This document shows, piece by piece, positions 46,430 through 57,379 of a stretch of DNA of 64,000 bases. Under the pieces are notes generated by a model. That model was not told the origin of the DNA and searched no databases. It worked only from the letters and a program-made list of their open reading frames with translations. The position numbers and the translations under genes were made by a program. The stretch spans positions 14,463,501 through 14,527,500 of the forward strand of contig OU015654.1 in assembly GCA_907165275.2 (NCBI GenBank), given 5' to 3'. The DNA is from Zygaena filipendulae (lineage: Eukaryota > Arthropoda > Insecta > Lepidoptera > Zygaenidae). Numbering within the stretch: the first letter of the stretch is position 1; every line of letters begins with the position of its first letter.

Positions 46430-46640
46430 CAATTCATGGAAGCATCGCGCCTGCGCATTATGCGGGATCGCGCGCGTCAATCACGGCTGACGGCGCGGCG
46501 CGGCGACGGGGCGCGGGCGCACGCTATCTATTCGTTAACTATATCTGTGTCCGCCAATATTTCGGTAGTCAAGATTAACGCGATAGGACGAATGACGTCA
46601 CAAGCAGAGCTCGCCGGGCAGCGCCCGACCCCACTGCATT
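46430..46640. promoter_or_regulatory. Candidate regulatory element with CRE site
   Basis: GC-rich, apparently single-copy DNA with a perfect TGACGTCA at 46593-46600 and GATA-type CTATCT near 46525. A 137-aa plus-strand frame runs through it (46418-46831), but its later half is AT-rich and domain-free. Confidence 0.25.
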
Positions 46641-47343
46641 ATACATTACGAATCTATCTAAACACCAAAAAAAACTATTCACACGTCGATAACGTGATGT
46701 CGTCTCAAAAAAATATGATAATTTTTTCTAGAAATTATTCCGAAAGATACAAATTTAAATTGGTGATCCGGTATCTATTTAAGCTATACATTTTCTTACC
46801 CGAAAAGGTGTTTTGTTTTTTCTTCGAATAATTTGCGTCGGATATTACACAACGTTTTGAAAAAAAAACTTACTTATAGAAAACGTACCAATGTGAACTA
46901 AAAAACAATAGTTTCTGATAAGTAGGGAATAATACATAGGTAAGCAATATCGATACGTAACTATATTAATAAACATAAGTATTTATAATATAACTAACGA
47001 CCGGCTAACGCTGAAGTTACAAAATACTTTGGTTTTACAATTTACAAAGTATCTATACATCACTACATATAAATAAAATTGAAGTGTGTTTGTAATTCCA
47101 AATTAACAGCTTGTCCCTAAATGTATAAAAAATATCATTTTTTGAATTCTTCTCTGTCTGTCTGTTCCGGCTAATCTCTGAAAAGGCTGTACCGATTTTC
47201 ACGGGACTGTCACTGGCAGGTAGCTCATGTTATAAGGGGTACTTTTTCTAATATGAGAAAATAAGGAAAAGAAAAAAGAAATTGTATAAGTTCATACAAT
47301 TACCTACAAATAATACATCAATAAATTTTTACTACTTATCATA
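46641..47343. other. AT-rich intergenic span
   Basis: Contains a fragment near 47140-47250 (CTGTCTGTCTGTTCCGGC and CCGATTTTCACGGGACTGTC) that shares motifs with the element at 59077. Otherwise nothing recognised. Confidence 0.35.
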
Positions 47344-47400
47344 CTAGCTGATTCCCTCGGTTTCATCCGCGTTAATTTCGGAACTGCCGCCGATAATCTT
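47344..47400 (-). mobile_element. Helitron-like 3' fragment
   Basis: CTAGCTGATTCCCTCGG with GTTTCATCCGCGTTAATTTCGG. Truncated after about 57 bp. Confidence 0.5.
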
Positions 47401-47456
47401 AAAATAATTAATAATTGAAATGTAATTATTTTATTTTTTATTTTTTCTCAGTATAA

Positions 47457-47832
47457 AAAAGCGGCTAAGTGTGAGTCGGACTCGCCCATGGATGGTTCCG
47501 TAGCAGCAGGTAACATAATAATATAAAAGTTCTTGTAGTTCGTTGTACTATCCATAAATACCCCACACGTATGGGTTTGATGAAAATATTTTTTTTGAAT
47601 TTCTGTTCTAAGTATGGAGACCCCCAATTTTTTTTTTTTTTCGATTTTTGTGTGAAAATCTTAATGCGGTTCACATAATACATCTACTTACCAAGTTTCA
47701 ACAGTATAGGTCTTATAGTTTCGGAAAAAAGTGACTGTGACATACGGATGGACAGACAGACAAACAGACAGACAGACATGACGAATCTATAAGGGTTCCG
47801 TTTTTTGCCATTTGGCTACGGAACCCTAAAAA
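47457..47832 (-). mobile_element. Interspersed repeat, GGGTTCCGT family, longer copy
   Basis: Starts AAAAGCGGCTAAGTGTGAGTC and ends GGCTACGGAACCCTAAAAA. The interior has a GACAGACA run (47753-47776) and CCACACGTATGGGTTTGATG. It is inverted relative to 41056-41231, which retains only the two ends. The 72-aa frame inside is not convincing. Confidence 0.55.
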
Positions 47833-49073
47833 GTACCTAGTAGCCAATTTGTTTCTATTGCAGTATTGAACTGTGTGATTCTCAGAAATTCTAGACTTGA
47901 ATTAATAAACTGGGATGGATATTACCTATAGGTATTGACAAATATAAAAATTGTAAACGATAGAATCATAACGTTATGAGGCGTCTTCGTCTTCGCCTTC
48001 GCACGCGCTAGTCGCTCGACCCTTTTCTACTTATTACTCTCTTTTCACAGCGACAAAGCCCCTTAAGAAGTACCTAGCACAATAAGAAGTTTGCAAAACA
48101 CTTAAGGCGCATCTGCGTTATGAATTATGCATCGCATTAAATCACCGAGCGCTCGTATAATGACGCCATTACAAATTATAATTGACAAAAACATTTGTTT
48201 CTAACACTGGCGTCTCCAAACACAAACCTCACTAACTCATATGGAGCAGAGTCTTGACCGAGTCAAGAAAGTTTGCGTATTTTCCTCGGGTTCACTCGCT
48301 TTAGCATTTTTAACAAAAATCAAAGCCATTGTGATGCTTTGTTCTCCTGCAATTCTGATATTTATGAGTATTGTAGGTACCTACTCTGGTTTGGTCGATG
48401 AACATCAAAATAATGTTTCTTTTTGTTTTATTGACTTATAGGTTCTTAGAAATTCAATTATCCGTACAGGCTACACTTTGTGGCGCTTCTACGTCAAAAC
48501 TATATATTAGAGTTATGAACTAGGTAAGTAGTAGTAAATTTTAGGAAATTTACTCCAGTTTAATTTTGTCTTAGTCTTTGATGTAGATTGTAGACTGATG
48601 GTATTACATTAGTTACATAATTAATTTAGTAATGTTAAAGTATGATAACTAAATATGGAACAGTAAAAAACTAAAACTAATCTTAAACTAACCTAATAAT
48701 AACAATTTAAAATCGGTCTAGTTCACCTTGAGGAGGTCTAAACTATAGCGCTCAGTCTTCACGGTATTATCTCTGATGGCGGTACGCATAATTAGCAAAT
48801 AGCAAATGACCAGCACGCAATGGATCTGCAACTATTTAAAGATGTGAAAAAGTGGAGACTCGGAAAACGCACGACACAACTCCATATACACTGATTAGAC
48901 AGAATCATTCATAGTTTTTGTATAGTTTAGTATTCATTATACGAGTGTTTAGAAACGCTGCGTGGATCAGATGATCCCCCAATTTCTTGCTAAACAGATG
49001 CGTCTTTGCATACTTAGGTATAGGATGTCATTCGAGCGACAGGGAGATGGTACAACTGTGTAGCTGCAGTCAA
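47833..49073. other. Intergenic span
   Basis: No gene recognised. A 66-aa ATG frame at 48241-48441 has a hydrophobic middle but no family I know. Confidence 0.3.
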
Positions 49074-49125
49074 TGCACGCACGCACGCACGCACGCAGGC
49101 AGGCAGGCACGCTCGCACGCACGGC
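49074..49125. repeat. GCAC/GCAG microsatellite
   Basis: (CGCA)n followed by (GGCA)n units, at the start of a GC-rich patch that extends to 49280 with G-runs near 49250. Confidence 0.7.
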
Positions 49126-49395
49126 AGCTCACGTCCCGTCCCGACTGGAGATATATAAAATCCCATTTCCGGTGGAGGTCGCGTCGACGCGACGGGACGA
49201 GAGGGTTGCGCGGGAGCCACCGTGGGCGGGGGCGGAGGGTGCGGGGGGCGAGCGGGGGGGGACCCTTCCGGCTGGGAAACTATGACATTGTTGATAAGCA
49301 GTTTTTTTCAGAAAGCTGCGGTAGGAAGTATAGAGATATAGAGTCATGATTCTAAAATATCGTTAAAGTTAAAACATAAATGGTTATCTTCTTAA

Positions 49396-49577
49396 TATAT
49401 ATAAATCACGTGTCAGGTTGTTAGTCCGCGATGGACTCCGAAACTACTGAATCGATCGTGATGAAATTTGATCACTATGTTGTATTTGGCCTAACTTAAA
49501 AGATAGGATAGTATTTATCCCGGAATTTCCGCGGGAACTCCGAAATAACCGCGTATGTAATCGCGGGGGACTGCTAG
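49396..49577 (+). mobile_element. Helitron-like element
   Basis: Plus-strand copy with GATCGTGATGAAATTTGATC, CCCGGAATTTCCGCGGGAAC and ACTGCTAG ending at 49577, followed by T. Confidence 0.6.
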
Positions 49578-50150
49578 TATAACTACATATAAATTCCAAT
49601 ATACCTACCTACCTACTTGTTGAATTCGAATAATAATCTAGCCTATATAGACACAAACAGCAGAGACACTGCTGCTGAATATACTATATACAACGTGTTA
49701 ATGAATTAACTGAAAACTAGAAAGTAGTTTGCTCAGAATCGACTAGCAAATCGATCGCACTATGTTTTAATATAGGTTATATTTTTTCATTTTTATTAGC
49801 CCTGTCTAAATAATTTATAATACAATATTTGGCGCGTACGCCGCCCGCAGCAACAAAAAATCGAACCGGTAGGCGCGGGCGAAGCGCTTGGAATTTCGTA
49901 GATAGGTCACCTCCAAACTAATGTTGAATAACTTTTAAAGTATAAATTTTTTCGACTTAAAACATATTTTAATCATATTATTGTTTATTTTTTTAAATGG
50001 GGTGTATCAGGTTTTCAGTTAATTTATTAACACGTTGTATATTATTTATACTGATGGCAGTAAAACTCCCACTAACGTGTTGTCCCTCTTTTCGCAGCTT
50101 TTTGGTGTAAACTATAAATTCAATTTGTCGCCGTCTATTGAAACATCTAT

Positions 50151-50200
50151 TTTTAACCGACTTCCAAAAAGGAGGAGGTTCTATGTTCGATTGTATGTAT

Positions 50201-50252
<52 letters not shown>

Positions 50253-51440
50253 ATGTTCACCGATTACTCGAAGACGGTTGGACCGATTTGAAAAATTCTT
50301 TTTTTGTTTGAAAGGGTATACTCCCAATTAGGTCCCATTGTCACCAAATCGGGATCTGATGATGGGATCTTGGAGAAATCGAGGGAACTCTTCAAAAATT
50401 ATAGGCACACCTATAGCGATTTGGATATTTTTGATAGTAAATCGTTCATTTGCTTTCGGAAAGCAAAATTTGAAGAAGAGGAACTGATGATGAAGACCAC
50501 AGGTGGTCATCGGAACAACTCAAAAATAATACGTATTTCACGGGTTCCGATTGAAGCGATTTCGAAAATTGTTTTTTTGTTTGATAGGGGATACTCCCAA
50601 ATTGATTCCATTGTCACCAAGTCGAGATCTGATGATGGGATCTTGGAGTAATCGAGGGAACTCTTCAAAAATTATGAGAACACTTATAGCGATTTTTGTA
50701 TTTTTTATAGTAAAACGTTTCTTTGCTTTTGGAAAGCAAAATTTGAAGAAGAGGAACTGATGATGAAGACCACAGATGCTCATCGGAACTACTCAATAAT
50801 GGGTATTTCACGGGTTCCGAATCGTTAACTTTAATATGGTTTCTAAACAATTTATGCCCGTCACAATGTATATGGTGAAGTGGAACTGATGGTGATGTAC
50901 TAGGAGAACTCCTCAATAATTAACGTCCCTGCGTCGGGAAAAGCAATATTTTGTAAAAGGTGATGAACAGTTGACATTAGGCTATTGTAACTTAGAGAAA
51001 TTACGAACTAAGTCACTTAAAAGCGAGAAATAAACAAAATTTTAACAAAAAAATTAAAACCGACTTCCAAAAACACAAAACTAAAAAACTAAAAATAAAA
51101 GCTAAAAATAACAAAATACCGATTTAGTCCAAAAGACAAAAACACACGTAATATTATTGTTGGTTTGTGCTACCACTGATCGGTATGAAGTCGGTGACAA
51201 GCCAAATATGGAGGGGGAAGATGGGCTAAGTCGACTCCCGCCACCAGCTCTTCGTGAGTAGAACAACCCAAGTGGGCAGACACCAGTGGGCTTGTCACCG
51301 AATTCAAACCGATCAGTGGTAGCGCAAACCAACAATAATATTACGTGTGTTTTTGTCTTTTGGACTAAATCGGTATTTTGTTATTTTTAGCTTTTATTTT
51401 TAGTTTTTTAGTTTTGTGTTTTTGGAAGTCGGTTTTAATT
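50151..51440 (+). mobile_element. Unclassified AACCGACTTCC element, left arm of giant inverted repeat
   Basis: It opens AACCGACTTCCAAAAA at 50155 and closes TTTTTGGAAGTCGGTT at 51434, so each end is an inverted copy of the other. In order it holds a 47-base T run (50202-50248), two diverged tandem units with a 273-bp period (about 50290-50830), a spacer, and an internal inverted repeat (about 51056-51190 with 51299-51434) around a block containing ATGGAGGGGGAAGATGGGC. Open frames span the tandem units but lack an ATG start and any known domain. Confidence 0.65.
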
Positions 51441-51475
51441 TTTACAAATTAAAAAAAAATTAAGAAGTAGATATT

Positions 51476-51700
51476 CCACCGAATTGGCGCAGTAGGTATA
51501 CCTACCTACCCGCAGTGCCCGCTAATCAAGAGGTGCCGGGTTCGATGCCGGTGCCGGTGGAATTTGTTTGTTTCACTTTCTATTCCAGTGCAGTGTTTAT
51601 ATACCTATCTATACTATATGTAATAATATATAGTGTGAGATCAAGTAGATCTGTGTGTTGTGAAGTGTTATCATTATTCTCAAAAATAAAATCGCTAAAC
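51476..51700 (+). mobile_element. tRNA-derived SINE in the inverted-repeat spacer
   Basis: A-box-like GAATTGGCGCAGTAGG (51481) and B-box GGGTTCGATGCCGG (about 51538), with body GTGAGATCAAGTAGATCTGTG near 51632. Same family as 3278-3735. It occupies most of the unique spacer between the two arms. Confidence 0.6.
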
Positions 51701-52060
51701 TTAAACTAAGTACCACTTAGTAAGTAGTCATTATTGTTATAAACTAGTTGCTGTGGTACCGGCTCACATTGTTATTAACTTTGTTCCAACAATCGAGCTA
51801 CATAAAGCCGATGTATCTACAGGTGGGCTAAAAAGAAATACACTTAAAATAACTATTCAATAAAACAACAAATAAATTTCAAAGATTTGATGGCATTGTA
51901 ATTATGTATATTGTTTCATACATATACCTTTATTGTACCTACTTACCCACACATTTTCAACATTATACCTTCGAGGCACATCGAAGATTCGGATCTCGGT
52001 TCGGCTTGATAGAAGGTACATCGAAAGTAAGGAATACTTTGGCTGGTAGTTATTGAGATA
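51701..52060. other. Remaining spacer between inverted arms
   Basis: AT-rich, with CTTCGAGGCACATCGAAG (about 51968) and no gene. Confidence 0.35.
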
Positions 52061-53226
52061 AAAAACTAAAAAACTAAAAATAAAAAGCTAAAAATAACAA
52101 AATACCGATTTAATCCAAAAGACAAAAACACACGTAATATTATTATTGGTTTGTGCTACCACTGATCGGTTTGAATTCGGTGACAAGCCCGTTGGTGTCT
52201 GCCCACTTGGGTTGTTCTGCTCACGAAGAGCTGGTGGCGGGAGTCGACTTAGCCCATCTTCCCCCTCCATATTTGGCTTGTCACCGACTTCATACCGATC
52301 AGTGGTAGCACAAACCAATAATAATATTACGTGTGTTTTTGTCTTTTGGATTAAATCGGTATTTTGTTATTTTTAGCTTTTTATTTTTAGTTTTTTAGTT
52401 TTGTGTTTTTGGAAGTCGGTTTTAATTTTTTTGTTAAAATTTTGTTTATTTCTCACTTTTAAGTGACTTAGTTCGTAATTTCTTTAAGTTACAATAGCCT
52501 AATGTCAACTGCTCATCACCTTTTACAAAATATTGCTTTTCCCGACGCAGGGACGTTAATTGTTGAGGAGTTCTCCTAGTTCATCACCATCAGTTCCACT
52601 ACACCATATACATTGTTACGGGCATAAATTGTTTAGAAACCATATTAAAATTAACTATTCGGAACCCGTGAAATACCCATTATTGAGTAGTTCTGATGAC
52701 CATCTGTGGTCTTCATCATCAGTTCCACTTCTTCAAATTTCGCTGTTCAAAAGCAAATGAACGATTTACTATAAAAAATACCCAAATCGCTATAGGTGTG
52801 CCTATAGTTTTTGAAGAGTTCCCTCGATTTCTCCAAGATCCCATCATCAGATCCCGACTTGGTGGCAATGGGACCTAATTGGGAGTATACCCTTTCAAAC
52901 AAAAAAACAATTTTCGAAATCGCTTCAATCGGAACCCGTGAAATACGTATTATTTTTGAGTTGTTCCGATGACCACCTGTGGTCTTCATCATCAGTTCCA
53001 CTTCTTCAAATTTTGCTTTCCGAAAGCAAATGAACGATTTACTATCAAAAATACCCAAATCGCTATAGGTGTGCCTATAATTTTTGAAGAGTTCCCTCGA
53101 TTTCTCCAAGATCCCATCATCAGATTCCGATTTGGTGGCAATGGGACCTAATTGGGAGTAAACCCTTTCAAACAAAAAAAGAATTTTTCAAATCGGTCCA
53201 ACGGTCTTCGAGTAATCGGTGAACAT

Positions 53227-53265
<39 letters not shown>

Positions 53266-53296
53266 ATACATACAATCGAACATAGAACCTCCTCCT
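52061..53296 (-). mobile_element. Unclassified AACCGACTTCC element, right arm of giant inverted repeat
   Basis: A near-complete inverted copy of 50151-51440, differing by scattered substitutions and a shorter homopolymer (34 A at 53231-53264 against 47 T). It lacks the innermost end AACCGACTTCCAAAAACAC, beginning instead at AAAAAACTAAAAAACTAAAA. A 142-codon open stretch (52747-53175, minus) reads through both tandem units but begins at TTG. Confidence 0.65.
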
Positions 53297-53409
53297 TTTT
53301 GGAAGTCGGTTAAAAAGAAAACAATTACTTGACGATATTTTAGTTTTGCAGTTAGGAAACCACTTGTTTCTGGCTCACCCCGTAAATTTTATTATGTTGA
53401 TGTAAGAAC

Positions 53410-54400
53410 TTTAATAGTTATCAATTCCAGCTGTCGCCCGACGTCTGAAGATAATAAAGTCGACATGCGACACGCGGCACCTGCGGCATATAATAGCCAC
53501 AAAAACCATCCGTATTCGAGCTAGTAATGCCCAATAAAGGATCGAGAAACGGACACTCGCGAGCCGAGCGCACAGGCTCGTACCGCGGCGTCGTCTGCAT
53601 TACCATACCGTGCATATTGAGACGCCACGACCTGCCACCGATCGCCGCACTAATTATACAATTCGCTCGTCCACTAGCGGACGTCAGCGTCAATCTAAAT
53701 TAGACTTTCTCCTCCCAGTGCAAGGTCCACGGTCGACCGCTGCAGCGTGCGGGGCGCTAAGACGCAGCCGTAGCATCTAATTCGTATTGTGATGTATGTA
53801 AATTCGCTGCGACCGCGGCAATTAGGCGGGCGTCGTGCCGAGCGTCACGCGTCACGCGTCACGCTGCGTCAACGCCGCAATTAGTTCCCATCGCCGCTGC
53901 GTCTATCTAATCACGACCGCATCGATTATGCCGCGGAGACGACCGCGGTCGTATATAATTAATGAATGCAAACGAGACGGCGTACTAAACAGTTTCTTCC
54001 TACGACGGACCGGATTACCCAAGATCGTGTGGGTGTTAACACTGAAGCAGATGAGAGTGGACGTCGTCGGGGTCGGATAGCAGTCGTTTATAAAATTTAC
54101 AATTCCGACCGCGTCATTAATAAGGAGAGGTCGGGTCGGGCACGGCGGAGGACTCCCACAACGCGTCGCCGACAAAATAGTCGAAAAAGGTATCCCAGCT
54201 CGTGACGCGAATGTTGCTGTCGCTACGTAGCGCAGGACGCACTCATTGTATTTTAAACCTCCATTGTTTCGTATTTCGCGCCTGCGAGCTGCGCCCCGAG
54301 CGGCGGCGCGGTGCGTCCTGTAGTGCCCGACGTCCATCGCGAGCGGAGCGGTGCGGGTCGCCGCCGACGCAGACAACTAGACACATCGCGGGCATCAAAC
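53410..54400. promoter_or_regulatory. Candidate conserved regulatory region
   Basis: About 1 kb of GC-balanced DNA without window repeats. TAAT or ATTA motifs recur (CTAATTATAC near 53650, CTAAATTAGAC near 53694, GCAATTAG near 53818 and 53876, ATAATTAATG near 53957), and there is a short GCGTCAC triplet repeat (53844-53865). The longest open frame (157 codons, minus) has no domain and overlaps others. The pattern suits an enhancer of a developmental gene such as vvl, 27 kb away, but this is inference. Confidence 0.3.
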
Positions 54401-54561
54401 AATACTGACTAAATAGTCAAATTCACATTCATATTCATACATTCAATAGGTAAATACCTACTGCGTGAAGAGGCGACACTCGCCGCCCCCGCCGACTTCG
54501 TGCCTCTTTACGTACTGCTATTGCTGTTGTGTGTGTCGGACAGTATCGAGTTGAATGTCGC

Positions 54562-54678
54562 CATGAATCACGCCAGAACGGCTGAACGATATTGGATGGA
54601 AATTGGCAGAGAGATAGTCTGGTATAGGACATAGGATAGGTACTTTTTATCCCGGTCTTCCCACGGGGAATAGCTCGT
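54562..54678 (+). mobile_element. Helitron-like fragment
   Basis: CGGCTGAACGATATTGGATGG, ACTTTTTATCCCGGTCTTCCC and a drifted end AGCTCGTG. 5' part missing. Confidence 0.5.
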
Positions 54679-55586
54679 GTTTTATATGGGTGGGTTAGGT
54701 GAGAACCTAGGTACGTGTTGGCGTGCTCGTGAGCTGCGTGAGCGGCGTGCGTCGAGCGGGGCGCGGCGTGGGCTGCGCGGGCGCACGTGGCGGGCGGCTC
54801 TCCCACGGTGCGCTATTGATTACCGGTGCGGTTCGCGATATACCTCCCCCTCCCCCCGTCTCTCACTCCACGCCGCGACGTGAGAACGCTCGCCTCGCTT
54901 ATTCGGGACGCGTCGTCTTCGCGTGACAAAATTGCAACCCGCTACCGTCCGAGCACACACACTGGCTACACTAGCTAATAGCTCCGCGACACACACGGTG
55001 CCCTGCACGCGCTGAGACGCGGCGGAACGAATAAATTCCACGGCGATACCTAGCGGGTACCTACTCGTGCAGGTTAGATAGCGATCTGTAAAGTTGCAGC
55101 GAACCAGTGTATCAGATGGCGAGGGAACAGACCTGGCGACGTGAGCCGTCGGCGGCCTGCGCGGGGCCAGGCGGTGGCGGGCGGGGGGCGGGCGGGGGCA
55201 GGCAGCGCCGGGCCTGCCGCCGCGACACCAGCCGAGATGCGCGATAGCACACGCAGCGCCTGGGAACCGACGCGACGCCGACGAACTAAACACACATTTA
55301 CGTCTCGCATCGAAAAGGATAATCCGGTATTATTCTGATGATATGGGTACAATCAAACTATGATTCGATTGCAAAGACACCAATAGTGTTGGCAGCAATA
55401 ATCCATAATGCAACCAACGTTTTCGAATAGTTCAATTAATTCAACACGTCGTTTAACAATTGAATGGAATTTGTCTGTGTGTAGGTACGTTTTTTAAAGC
55501 ACGATTTACTTACGTCACATTACGCTAGCGTATCTATTGGTTTGCGTCACAACAATTGTTCGCAAGCCGCCCTCTGGTATATAGTC
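54679..55586. other. GC-rich intergenic span
   Basis: GC-rich blocks at 54720-54960 and 55130-55275 with several overlapping open frames on both strands, none with a recognisable domain or consistent codon pattern. A CpG-rich regulatory or non-coding transcript region is possible. Confidence 0.3.
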
Positions 55587-55745
55587 AAGTTGATCATCTA
55601 TAATCGTTATAGCTATACAAACCCAAGAGGCGTCATGTCAAGTGGTCACGCAAAATCGTCCAATCAATCGTCCAATTATGCGTGACCACGTGACATGACG
55701 ATAAGTATTTTTTCTGTAGCGATAACGATTGAAGATTATCAACTT
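55587..55745. repeat. 159-bp foldback with roughly 66-nt arms
   Basis: Arms pair from AAGTTGAT (55587) with ATCAACTT (55738), through AATCGTTAT, to a nearly perfect 22-bp inner stem (55631-55652 with 55679-55700, one mismatch). The 26-base loop contains a direct repeat of ATCGTCCAAT. It could be a MITE or a transcribed hairpin. Confidence 0.6.
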
Positions 55746-55959
55746 TCTTGAGGCTGATCCTGTTAACCGTCCGCCGCTCATTGCTATGGCGGCCGCGTCC
55801 CGGGCGGCGCGGCGCGGCGGCCGCTCAAAGCGCGTCCCGCTATCGGCGCAGCGCGCTCACGCATCTCACAACTGCCTACTCGCGGATGCACTCAGCCCGC
55901 GGACACGCGCGGCGAGCTGGGACGCTTCTGTTGTGCTACGGCCGTTACTGAAACTATAA

Positions 55960-56111
55960 GAGACTGTCCAGATGACGCGTTTGTACGCGCGAGTCGAGAG
56001 TCCGACAAGTAGCCAGCGTTTTACGCGCTGGACGGGTTCTATGTGGCTCTAGTATCTCGGGAACACGCGCGTTCTCGACTCGCGCGTAAAACGCCTTATC
56101 TGGACAGGCTC
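55960..56111. mobile_element. PIF/Harbinger-type MITE, 152 bp
   Basis: Inverted repeats of about 40 bp start GAGACTGTCCAGAT (left) and GAGCCTGTCCAGAT (right, complemented), sharing TACGCGCGAGTCGAG. They are flanked by TAA at 55957-55959 and 56112-56114. Three-base TWA duplications mark the PIF/Harbinger superfamily. The core adds a CCAGCG...CGCTGG palindrome, so the whole element can fold. Confidence 0.75.
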
Positions 56112-56369
56112 TAAACGTCGTCATTTGTTGGATTTGCCAAACGAGACATTTTAGTAACCTGACTCGACGATGAAGACTATTGTGCCGAGTGACTGGATAA
56201 AGATAGTGATCTGTCGACCGTGGCGCTAGGTACGCACGTGCTCGCGAAACGTGCATGTTTTGTGTGGCGCCAGCGCTGGCCTAGCCATGTCGAGTCAAAG
56301 TCTAACCATTTATTCAAATTTGGTCCATAATGTGGCTTTTTTTGAAGTCAATAAAATTACAGTTATTAT

Positions 56370-56426
56370 TACAGGGGTCTCGACACCGAATGGCACAAAA
56401 TCATATTCAGGGCCTAGACCCCTGTA
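56370..56426. repeat. 57-nt hairpin with perfect 11-bp stem
   Basis: TACAGGGGTCT and its complement AGACCCCTGTA enclose 35 bases. Possibly a small MITE. Confidence 0.4.
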
Positions 56427-56737
56427 TTTGCGTGCTTTAGTAAATTAAGTATGTGAGAACAATGAGCCGTAACCAGCAATAAACTACGTTACAGAGAAAT
56501 TAGAAGTTAAACTACGATTATCTATAACAAACTAACTTAACCAATGCGACCTACTTCTAAGCACTTCTAAAAATGTTTTATAACATGAAAAAAAAACATG
56601 TGTATTGAATAGATGCGTTCCTCTGTCCACAGTTAAGATGAAATTAGTCATAGCATACCTATACTTAGGAATTATTAAAATATTATCTATACAATACAAT
56701 GCACTATTTTATTACACAACAGAGATTTATACTTATA

Positions 56738-56979
56738 CTAGCTGCCTCGCGCGGTTTCACCCGCGATAATTTCGAAGTTCCCGCGGAATTTGTTCCATAC
56801 AAACTTTTCAACTCCTTTTCATCCCCTTAGGGGTTGAATTTTCAAAAATCCTTTTTTATCAGATGCCTACGCCATACAAAGAACACACCCTCCAAGTTTC
56901 AGATCTCTACGATCAGCGGTTTACGCTGTGCGTTGATCAGTAATCCAAGACAAAGGATTTTATATACATATTATATAGA
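56738..56979 (-). mobile_element. Helitron-like element
   Basis: CTAGCTGCCTCGCGCGG at 56738 to TATTATATAGA at 56979, flanked by A and T. The interior (CTTTTCATCCCCTTAGGGGTTG) differs from other copies, so it is a distinct subfamily. Confidence 0.7.
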
Positions 56980-57277
56980 TTGTGTCAAATGACCATAGTA
57001 TTTATTTCTATCTAGATGGAGAGCAAAATTGTACCTAAGTTTTATATACTCAGCTATACCTATTTGTCTCTAAGTCGAGCTACTTGTAAAGGTTCATTGT
57101 CTTTTCATTTCAAACGTGCAAAGCTGCGTATGTCCGTCCAGTGGAGCGCTACCTACGACTGCCGGTTGTTAGTACTGGGTACGGACAAACAGACCGCGCG
57201 CGCTGTTGACTCTGTCCTCGCACCGCACATCGCACAGTTCAATAGCGATCTCCAGTCACACCGTGCGAGCAGCGGAG

Positions 57278-57379
57278 CGGGCGCGGGAGCGGGCGCGGGC
57301 GCGGGCGCGGGCGCGGGTGCAGGCGCGGGCGCGGGCGCGGGCGCGGGTGCAGGCGCAGGCGCGGGCGCGGGCGCTGTTG
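57278..57379. repeat. GCGGGC hexamer minisatellite
   Basis: About 17 units of GCGGGC or GCAGGC. Frames on both strands read as long Ala-Gly, Ala-Pro or Arg-Ala repeats and are artefacts of the array. Confidence 0.85.

Noticed and set aside
49129..49349. Open frames around the GCAC microsatellite
   Set aside because: Repeat-derived, open on both strands and in several phases.
52747..53175. 142-codon frame in the right inverted arm
   Set aside because: It begins at TTG and has no known domain. Treated as part of an unclassified repeat.
54820..55293. 157-aa minus-strand frame in GC-rich DNA
   Set aside because: Overlaps several other open frames, and its Arg/Ala/Pro-rich composition shows no domain.
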